A DNA stretch of 64,000 nucleotides, taken from positions 1-64,000 of the forward strand of contig JAAEZZ010000004.1 in NCBI GenBank assembly GCA_018222605.1. Reading direction: 5' to 3'. Of the stretch, positions 58,382 to 64,000 are shown piece after piece. Position 1 is the first letter of the stretch, and each line of letters starts with the position of its first letter. A program made the translations under genes and the position numbers. Below the pieces are notes generated by a model. It had not been told where the DNA came from. It searched no databases and saw only the letters and a program-made list of their open reading frames with translations. This DNA is from Alphaproteobacteria bacterium. GTDB taxonomy: Bacteria > Pseudomonadota > Alphaproteobacteria > Caulobacterales > Hyphomonadaceae.

Positions 58382-58936
58382 TTAGAGGCTGAAAGCTTCC
58401 TGGATTTTCCAAGCGGCCTGCTGCGGCGTCATCTCGCCCGTATCAATCTCCAGATCATAGGTTGCACCAATATGGACACGCCCCTGCTGCCAGCGGGCCT
58501 GTCCGATGTCCCGGTCACCCCGTGCGAGTTCCCGCTGCTCGAGAATGGCCAGAGGCGCGCTGACACCGACAAAGAAGACCTGATGTTTGCTCAGCAGGCG
58601 GATATAGTCGGCTTGCTCCGCGCCTTCTTTCAGCCACACGTCATCCACGATCATGTCCAGACCGCTGTCTGCCATGGCGGCCACGGCCTGGCGCATGCCC
58701 GATATCAGCTTCGCACCATAAGGCCCTGTCTTGATTGAAACTTCTGGCGGCTCCACGCCTTCGACCCCTGCAAAGACAAACCCGTCAGGATGGTTGTCCA
58801 GACGGCAGGGCTGCATGGTAAGAAAGTCGTCCATCCGCACATGCAGCAAGGGCCGCGATGCCACATCCTGAAGGGCGCGGGCCAGAGAGGTCTTGCCCGC
58901 GCTTGTTGTTCCATTCAGGATAATGACAATTGCCAT
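58382..58936 (-). CDS. Chloramphenicol phosphotransferase-like kinase
   Basis: The 184-residue product is a P-loop kinase of the CPT family. It begins MAIVIILNGTTSAGKTSLAR, with Walker A GTTSAGKT, followed by LLHVRMDDFLTMQP, where the Asp corresponds to the catalytic Asp37 of Streptomyces CPT. DMIVDDVWLKEG and ERELARGDRDIGQARWQQ are further family motifs. It may phosphorylate a small hydroxylated molecule rather than the antibiotic. It starts 4 bases after the mnmA stop, so it is coupled to that gene. A longer reading to 58963 overlaps mnmA. Confidence 0.88.
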   Translation of the reverse strand: MAIVIILNGTTSAGKTSLARALQDVASRPLLHVRMDDFLTMQPCRLDNHPDGFVFAGVEGVEPPEVSIKTGPYGAKLISGMRQAVAAMADSGLDMIVDDVWLKEGAEQADYIRLLSKHQVFFVGVSAPLAILEQRELARGDRDIGQARWQQGRVHIGATYDLEIDTGEMTPQQAAWKIQEAFSL

Positions 58937-58940
58937 GCGG

Positions 58941-60125
58941 TCACGCAGCCACCACGCGCTCATCTGCGGGGATGGCTTTCAGAATGAAGCCACCGCCCAG
59001 AATGCGCGTGCTGCCTTCCGGATCATACATCACCGCAGCCTGACCGCGCGCGACGCCCTCTTCCGGCTCATCAAACCAAATGACCGGCACGCCATCGCTC
59101 CAGCCAAGCTTTGCCGGAACTGGTGGGCGCGTAGACCGGACACGGACGAGTACAGGCGCGCCCGCATTGGCAGCCTCTTCCAGAGAGCCATCGCCAATCC
59201 AGTTCAACTCTTCCAGCAGCAGGCCTGACGTCATCAATGCCTCACGCGGGCCGACAATAACCCGTCGGTTCGGCGCATCGATCTTGACCACAAAGAGCGG
59301 CTCACCCGTGGCCACGCCGAGCCCGCGGCGCTGACCGATCGTATAGTGAATGACGCCATTATGCCCGCCCAGCACGCGGCCATCGAGATGCACGATCTCA
59401 CCGCCGCGACCTGAGCCCGGACGCAATTTCTCCACCACATTTGCGTAAGAACCTGTGGGCACGAAGCAGATGTCCTGACTGTCCGGCTTGGAGGCCACAG
59501 GCAGGTTGAAATGCTCCGCCAGTTCACGCACCTCAGTCTTCGGCATGCCACCCAGCGGGAAGCGCAGATAGTCCAGCTGCTCCGTCGTCGTCGCAAACAG
59601 GAAATAGGATTGGTCCCGGCTCGCATCGGCGGCGCGGTGCAGTTCGGCCCCTGCCTCCCCTTCCTCACGGCGGATATAGTGGCCGGTCGCAAGGCAGTCC
59701 GCCCCGAGATCCTTCGCGGTTTTCAGGAGATCCGAGAATTTGACCGTCTGATTGCAGCGAATGCACGGGATCGGGGTCGAGCCGGCAAGATAGGTGTCGG
59801 CAAAGTCTTCCATCACCTGCTCGCGGAACTTCGATTCATAGTCCAGCACGTAGTGCGGGATGCCGATCTGATCAGACACGTTGCGGGCATCATGGATGTC
59901 CTGCCCGGCGCAGCAGGCCCCCTTCTTCTCGATGGCGGCGCCATGATCGTAGAGCTGCAGCGTGATGCCGATGACATCATAGCCCTGTGCCTTCAGCAGC
60001 GCGGCCACAACGGAGCTGTCGACCCCGCCCGACATGGCGGCGACAACCCGCGTTTCCGCAGGCGGTTTGGCAAATCCAAGAGAGTTCACGCGGCCATCCC
60101 AGGCCGGCGGCAATTCATAAGTCAT
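58941..60125 (-). CDS. mnmA: tRNA-specific 2-thiouridylase MnmA
   Basis: The 394-residue enzyme thiolates U34 of Lys, Glu and Gln tRNAs using sulfur relayed from a cysteine desulfurase. The PP-loop ATP motif [13 protein letters not shown] lies near residue 31. [10 protein letters not shown] contains the catalytic nucleophilic Cys and [10 protein letters not shown] the second catalytic Cys. The extra [10 protein letters not shown] motif is also present. The C-terminal beta-barrel is seen in [18 protein letters not shown]. Start at ATG 60125. The CPT-like gene follows after 4 bases. Confidence 0.97.
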   Translation of the reverse strand: MTYELPPAWDGRVNSLGFAKPPAETRVVAAMSGGVDSSVVAALLKAQGYDVIGITLQLYDHGAAIEKKGACCAGQDIHDARNVSDQIGIPHYVLDYESKFREQVMEDFADTYLAGSTPIPCIRCNQTVKFSDLLKTAKDLGADCLATGHYIRREEGEAGAELHRAADASRDQSYFLFATTTEQLDYLRFPLGGMPKTEVRELAEHFNLPVASKPDSQDICFVPTGSYANVVEKLRPGSGRGGEIVHLDGRVLGGHNGVIHYTIGQRRGLGVATGEPLFVVKIDAPNRRVIVGPREALMTSGLLLEELNWIGDGSLEEAANAGAPVLVRVRSTRPPVPAKLGWSDGVPVIWFDEPEEGVARGQAAVMYDPEGSTRILGGGFILKAIPADERVVAA

Positions 60126-60208
60126 GTCTCACTCCAACCGGGTTCAAGGCCCGGAGCAGTTTCAGGAAAGGCAGGCATATAGCGCGAGATGCACCAAATT
60201 GCGAGGGA

Positions 60209-61051
60209 TCAGGCTGCAGAGGCCTCGGCATTGGCGGTTCCGGCGGCAACCCAGCCGCCGCGGAAGTCTCGTGCAGGCTCCAGCTTGTCAGTGATGCCGA
60301 TGAGGTTTTCACCGTTGCCAAGCAGCAGCATGGCGCCCGGCATCATCTGTTCGGCAAGGCTCTCGACCACCCGCTTGCGAGCCGGTTTCGCCATGCTGGA
60401 CAGCACATTGCGGCACAGAATGACATCAAACTTGCCGAGACCACCCGCGCTTTCCAGCAAATTGTGCTGGCGGAAGCTGACGCGGGAGCGGAGATCCTCG
60501 GAAATCTCCCACTGGCCGGTTTCCAGACGCGTGAAATGCTTGATCAGGCGGCGTATGGAGAGGCCGCGCTGCACTTCATAATGGCCGAACCGGCCAATCC
60601 GCGCCTTTTCTGTCGCCACTTTGCAGATGTCTGTCGAGAGAATGTCGATCTTGGCACCACGCAGCGCTGGCGGCATCTCGTCTGCCAGAAGGATAGCCAG
60701 AGAATAGGCTTCCTGTCCCGTGCTGCCACCGGCGCACCAGACTTTCAGACGGCCCGTATTGGAAGCTTTCAGGCGCTTGGGCAACACATCTTCAACGATG
60801 CGCTGCAGGCAGTCACGATCCCGGAAGAACCAAGTGTCCTTGGAGACAAGAGCGGCGGCAATCTCTGCCGCAAAGATCGGGTTGGCGCGCGATTTCAGGC
60901 AGTGCACCAGATCCGCCATGGAACCAAAGCCTTCACGCCGCGCAATGGGCGCAAGGCGGGCCTCAATCAGATAGGATTTGGATTTCGGAATTGCCTGACC
61001 GGAGCTTTTCAGCGCCAGATCTGCCAATTCGTTGAAGACCTCTTCCTGCAT
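60209..61051 (-). CDS. CheR-type chemoreceptor methyltransferase
   Basis: The 280-residue product is a CheR-family SAM-dependent methyltransferase, which in chemotaxis methylates glutamates of receptor proteins. An N-terminal helical domain is followed by the SAM motif VWCAGGSTGQEAYSLAI near residue 107, DILSTDICKVATEKARIG, GHYEVQRGLSIRRLI and FDVILCRNVL. The ATG at 61051 has GGAG six bases upstream; an in-frame TTG at 61054 precedes it. It lies beside a cheY-type gene and a chpT gene on the same strand. Confidence 0.92.
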   Translation of the reverse strand: MQEEVFNELADLALKSSGQAIPKSKSYLIEARLAPIARREGFGSMADLVHCLKSRANPIFAAEIAAALVSKDTWFFRDRDCLQRIVEDVLPKRLKASNTGRLKVWCAGGSTGQEAYSLAILLADEMPPALRGAKIDILSTDICKVATEKARIGRFGHYEVQRGLSIRRLIKHFTRLETGQWEISEDLRSRVSFRQHNLLESAGGLGKFDVILCRNVLSSMAKPARKRVVESLAEQMMPGAMLLLGNGENLIGITDKLEPARDFRGGWVAAGTANAEASAA

Positions 61052-61117
61052 CAACCACTCCGACCGGACATTCTGCCCCAGATGTTTACCATTGAGGGCG
61101 TTTTATTAAGAAAGACT

Positions 61118-61483
61118 TCAGACGAGCCCGACTTCTGCGAATTTGCTTTCCAGAATGTCGGCGTCAAAAGGCTTCATGATGAATTCGTCAGCGCCGCACC
61201 TCAGCGCCTCATTGATATGCTCTGCATCATTCTCGATGGAGCAGAACACGACGAGGGGCCGCGCGCCCCCCTCTTCCCTGCGCAGAGAGCGCAGGAAGTC
61301 CAACCCGTTCATGACGGGCATGTTCCAGTCCAGCAGCACAGCGTCCGGCATTTTCTCGCGGCACATGCGCATGGCTTCGGCGCCGTCACCGGCTTCCATC
61401 ACCTCAAAGCGCAGATCCCGCACGATGCGCGCGGCCACCTTCCGCACAACGCGGGAGTCATCAACAATCAGACAAGTCTTCAT
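61118..61483 (-). CDS. CheY-type single-domain response regulator
   Basis: The 121-residue receiver starts MKTCLIVDDSRVVRKVAARI. The acidic pair is in LIVDDSR, the phospho-acceptor Asp in VLLDWNMPVMNG, the switch position is Ser in VVFCSIENDAE, and Lys is in FIMKPFDADI. No output domain is present. The ATG at 61483 has AGGG seven bases upstream, and a longer reading to 61510 is rejected. With the neighbouring cheR-type gene it suggests part of a chemotaxis-like or cell-cycle pathway. Confidence 0.94.
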   Translation of the reverse strand: MKTCLIVDDSRVVRKVAARIVRDLRFEVMEAGDGAEAMRMCREKMPDAVLLDWNMPVMNGLDFLRSLRREEGGARPLVVFCSIENDAEHINEALRCGADEFIMKPFDADILESKFAEVGLV

Positions 61484-61572
61484 GGCGTGCCCTGTACGCA
61501 ATAGTCCCACCGTGCAAGCTCGCTGAGGCCGGTTAAGAATTTATTGCCAAAGTGTAAATTTGCTGCGCCTGC

Positions 61573-62214
61573 TTACCCTTCGGCGCGAATGCCTGTGGCC
61601 ATGAAAATGACCGTCTCATCACCCTGGCTGGCCGTCAGTTCACCGCCCAGGCCATCGCAGATCATCCTGGCGAACAGCGGCTGGATGTTCTCTGGGCGCC
61701 ATCCGTCTTCCGGCTCCTCATTGGTGAGCGCCTTAAGAGCATCAGGACGAAGCTTGGCGCGCATGCCCTTGCAGGTCAGCGTGATAGTCATGCCGCCCGC
61801 CTCATTACGGATACGCACGCTGATCACGCCGCCGCGCGGCAGGCTATCCACAGCCATAAGAACCATATTCATCATCATGCGCACATGAGAGAAGCTCAGA
61901 TGGTCTGTTTGGATATCGAATTCGATGCTGGGCCGGTGGCTCTTGACGAAATTCTCTGTGATCTTGCGCGCTTCATGAATGTCCGCCGCGCCGGAATTCA
62001 GGCCAATGGACCCGAAGGCGTAGCGGAGAAACTGAATGCGGGCCCCCGCCTTTTCGGCACCGTCCTCCAGCAAGGCCTGCGCCTGAGCCTTCATCTCCAT
62101 ATCGCCGGGATCATTCAGCAGGTCGAGCGCATTGGTCACCGAAGAGACCGGCGAGACGAGATCATGGCAGATGCGCGACGCAATATATGCAGACAGGCGT
62201 GCAGGATCGATCAT
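61573..62214 (-). CDS. chpT: ChpT-type histidine phosphotransferase
   Basis: The 213-residue product starts MIDPARLSAYIASRICHDLV. The phosphorylated His is residue 17 in ICHDLVSPVSSV, in a DHp-type helical hairpin (about residues 5-70). A degenerate ATPase-like domain follows (GGMTITLTCKGMRAKLRPDA) which lacks obvious ATP-binding G boxes. This is the layout of ChpT, which passes phosphate from CckA to CtrA and CpdR in Caulobacter. An in-frame TTG at 62226 adds four residues. Adjacent cheY- and cheR-type genes are known neighbours in related genomes. Confidence 0.88.
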   Translation of the reverse strand: MIDPARLSAYIASRICHDLVSPVSSVTNALDLLNDPGDMEMKAQAQALLEDGAEKAGARIQFLRYAFGSIGLNSGAADIHEARKITENFVKSHRPSIEFDIQTDHLSFSHVRMMMNMVLMAVDSLPRGGVISVRIRNEAGGMTITLTCKGMRAKLRPDALKALTNEEPEDGWRPENIQPLFARMICDGLGGELTASQGDETVIFMATGIRAEG

Positions 62215-62318
62215 GGAAATGGACAAGCCCCATTCTTGTATTAATTCGACAGCAGGATTGGGTGAGCCGCGCCGACTGTCAATCGAAGCACCGTGAACAA
62301 TACGCTACAAATACACGA

Positions 62319-62567
62319 CTAAATGTCTTGCTCACCATGGTCTTCAGGCCGGTCAATATCATCATAGCCATGACGCGCGCTGTGGAATGTCAGCAGGAAC
62401 AGGCCAATCGACAGCGCCAAGGTGAGCACACCGCCGATAATGTATGCGGCCCAACCATGCCCGGAAATGCCATCCCGCATGTTCTGCCAAAACAGCGACA
62501 GCACCCAGAGCATCAGCCCGAGTATGACGAAACTAGCGGTGATCCAGAGAACAAGTTTGCGGGACAT
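62319..62567 (-). CDS. Small two-helix membrane protein of unknown function
   Basis: The 82-residue product starts MSRKLVLWITASFVILGLML. It has two hydrophobic helices (about residues 6-26 and 40-60), a short loop (QNMRDGISGHGW) and an acidic tail ending EDHGEQDI. I do not recognise the family. AAAGG lies close to the ATG. It is on the same strand as ydbL and just upstream of chpT in the reading direction. Confidence 0.7.
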   Translation of the reverse strand: MSRKLVLWITASFVILGLMLWVLSLFWQNMRDGISGHGWAAYIIGGVLTLALSIGLFLLTFHSARHGYDDIDRPEDHGEQDI

Positions 62568-62602
62568 GGCCTTTAGCTAGCCTCTGTCCCGCAACAGGCA
62601 AC

Positions 62603-62950
62603 CTATTTCTGCTTCCAGCTGCCGCTGGCGTCCATGTAATACTGGCCGGGCTTGAGGGCCGCGATCTGCTTTTCACCGGTCACGCGGGCCACCTGGGCGA
62701 CGGATGTGCCGGTCTCTGCAGCAATCTCGGCATATTTGGCCGCGCGCTTGTTGTTGATCTCCTGCACCTTGCGGACCACGGAAGGATCAGCCGAGCCGAC
62801 AATGCCAAGGCGGCCGTCGATACGCTCCCCCACCTGACCGGACTCAATGGCCGCATCGATGACAGGGTCACCAGCCCAGGCAGCCGGCGCCATGCTGGCG
62901 AGCCCAAGGGCCAGAATGAGAGAGGCAAAAATCGTGCGAAGGGATTTCAT
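62603..62950 (-). CDS. ydbL: YdbL-family (DUF1318) periplasmic protein
   Basis: The 115-residue product has a signal peptide (MKSLRTIFASLILALGLASM, cut near AWAG). The DUF1318 core contains DAAIESGQVGERIDGRLGIV, KVQEINNKRAAKYAEIAAET and LKPGQYYMDASGSWKQK. It belongs to the ydbH-ynbE-ydbL cluster; in E. coli the YdbH-YnbE complex helps move phospholipids to the outer membrane and YdbL modulates it. AGGAG precedes the ATG. It is 24 bases after ynbE. Confidence 0.9.
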   Translation of the reverse strand: MKSLRTIFASLILALGLASMAPAAWAGDPVIDAAIESGQVGERIDGRLGIVGSADPSVVRKVQEINNKRAAKYAEIAAETGTSVAQVARVTGEKQIAALKPGQYYMDASGSWKQK

Positions 62951-62974
62951 GTTGTGTCTCCTGACTTCGCTAAA

Positions 62975-63166
62975 CTAGAACAGGTCCGGGTTATCCGCGA
63001 TCAGGTCTTCGACTTCCTTGTCGAGGATAACGCGAACTTCCTGGGTGATGTTGACGTTGAGGTCTATCTTAATCGGCTTGTCGGATGGCTCAAGGCGTAC
63101 CGTCGGTGTGCATGCAGCCATGGCTGTCAGGCCGGCGCCGATCAGCAGGACTTTTGGTAAGGTCAT
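62975..63166 (-). CDS. ynbE: YnbE-like lipoprotein
   Basis: The 63-residue product has a lipobox in LTAMAACTPT (Cys about residue 19). The YnbE pattern KIDLNVNITQEVRVILDKEV then follows, the segment that pairs with YdbH in the E. coli lipid-transport complex at the outer membrane. The ATG at 63166 has GAGGAG nine bases upstream; a longer reading to 63211 is rejected. The length matches E. coli YnbE (61). Confidence 0.9.
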   Translation of the reverse strand: MTLPKVLLIGAGLTAMAACTPTVRLEPSDKPIKIDLNVNITQEVRVILDKEVEDLIADNPDLF

Positions 63167-63241
63167 TCGGATTCGCTCCTCGATATTCGGCGTGAACATG
63201 ACACACCCCACCTTAACGTCAATGAATGAGCGCGTTGCCCG

Positions 63242-64000
63242 CTATTCAGGTTCGCCATTGCGGTCTTCCTGCACCTGTTTGACCACAATGTCAGTCAGTT
63301 GTTTCTGACTTGTGTAATATTGTGTGGACTTGAACAGTTCACTGAGTGCGGAATTGATACTGATGTCGAACTGGAAGGGCTGGTTCATCAGCACTTGGCC
63401 GTTCTTGCCATAGGTGATGCCCTTTCGGCTGACGCCCTCCAGAAGCAGGGAGATGGTGATGCGATCCAGCGCGTTGCCGTCGAGACCAACCTCCAGAACG
63501 GTAAAGTCGAAATCCTTCAGCGCCTCGAACGCCATACGGGCATTCGGGTCCGCCCCGGCGGCAGAGTCCCCAGCCTCGCCCTGATAGGCCAGCCGGCCTC
63601 CATTGGCGTCGGCCCTCAGACGCGCATCCCGGATCAGAATCTGCGTGCCCTGCACATCAATCGGAAAGCGGCCGGAGACAGTGCCTGTCGCTTTTGTATC
63701 CGGCAGCTTCAAGGTTTCGACCAAGCGCGCCAACTCAATCTTGTCTGCGGTGACTTCCAGATGCTGGTCCTCCCCGCCGAGCACCCATTTAAACGGATCA
63801 AGCGCAAGCGTCCCGCCAGCAAATGGGAAAGCTGCGGATTCCACGGACAGGGTCTTGCCGGAGATGAGCTGGAAGTCGATCTGGCCATTCTCAAGCGGAA
63901 TACCCGGGTTCATTACGCCAATCGTGATGGTCTGTCCGGGCGCAGTCGTCAGGTCCAGCAGGTCACTGAAGGCCACCTCGCCATTGACGCTCTGCACACG
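63242..64000 (-). CDS. ydbH: YdbH-family AsmA-like intermembrane lipid-transport protein, C-terminal part (runs off the right edge)
   Basis: Only the last ~250 residues are in the window; the start lies beyond 64000. The segment is beta-rich (INGEVAFSDLLDL-like region, ITIGVMNPGIPLENGQIDF, then GRFPIDVQGTQILIRDARLR), typical of the beta-groove end of YdbH-type AsmA-like proteins, which bridge periplasm from inner to outer membrane. The last residues (SQKQLTDIVVKQVQEDRNGE) match the part that contacts YnbE in E. coli. The order ydbH-ynbE-ydbL is as in E. coli. Confidence 0.85.
   Translation of the reverse strand, partial: RVQSVNGEVAFSDLLDLTTAPGQTITIGVMNPGIPLENGQIDFQLISGKTLSVESAAFPFAGGTLALDPFKWVLGGEDQHLEVTADKIELARLVETLKLPDTKATGTVSGRFPIDVQGTQILIRDARLRADANGGRLAYQGEAGDSAAGADPNARMAFEALKDFDFTVLEVGLDGNALDRITISLLLEGVSRKGITYGKNGQVLMNQPFQFDISINSALSELFKSTQYYTSQKQLTDIVVKQVQEDRNGEPE

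Overview
The window looks like a chromosomal segment of a GC-rich aquatic alphaproteobacterium, most likely from the Hyphomonadaceae or a close relative in the Caulobacterales/Maricaulales group. The evidence is the rplK-rplA / rplJ-rplL-rpoB-rpoC / rpsL-rpsG-fusA-tuf block, a ChpT-type histidine phosphotransferase of the CckA-ChpT-CtrA relay, small secreted UrcA and CC_3452-like proteins, and TonB-dependent receptors without obvious carbohydrate operons. The genus is an inference; no rRNA gene lies in the window.

Positions 1-13.4 kb (minus strand) hold the core expression block: rplJ, rplL, rpoB, rpoC, then rpsL, rpsG, fusA and the first 14 codons of tuf. GC-rich hairpins sit in the rplL-rpoB, rpoB-rpoC and rpsG-fusA gaps, and a strong terminator follows rpoC. 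From 13.4 to 19.7 kb the usual rplKA-rplJL contiguity is broken by about 6.3 kb: an unrecognised exported coiled-coil protein, a single-domain response regulator, a hypothetical protein, and a DUF2946 protein followed by a copper-type TonB receptor. rplA and rplK follow at 19.7-20.8 kb, then cspA and an M48 lipoprotein protease.

Positions 22.7-28.2 kb hold a tightly coupled envelope pair (BON/OmpA protein and a membrane-anchored protein with a roughly 200-residue Asp/Glu tract and a C-terminal helix-hairpin-helix domain), divergent from two overlapping RNA methyltransferase genes. A very large TonB receptor with strongly biased codon use follows at 28.5-31.5 kb. Positions 31.8-52.6 kb are accessory metabolism and envelope genes: DUF3667, an orphan OppA-type binding protein, an MscS channel, SDR and Gfo/Idh oxidoreductases, HdeD, tryptophanase, a phospholipase C-like/DUF4332 fusion, an HNH endonuclease, an acyl-CoA dehydrogenase, small secreted proteins, ExoD, VOC, DUF302, Nudix, YdcF, a second M48 protease, an MBL hydrolase and YceI.

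Positions 52.7-58.4 kb carry carB, greA, an ELM1-family gene and an orphan LuxR regulator whose six classical acyl-homoserine-lactone pocket residues are all present. mnmA and a CPT-like kinase follow on the minus strand. The right end (60.2-64.0 kb, minus strand) holds cheR-, cheY- and chpT-type signalling genes, then ydbL, ynbE and a partial ydbH of the intermembrane lipid-transport group. I saw no tRNA, rRNA, CRISPR array, insertion sequence or prophage.

The most distinctive items are the cargo between rplA and rplJ, the polyacidic/HhH and BON-OmpA pair, the LuxR solo with an intact ligand pocket, the phospholipase-DUF4332 fusion, and an inverted repeat sitting on a promoter between acyl-CoA dehydrogenase and urcA.
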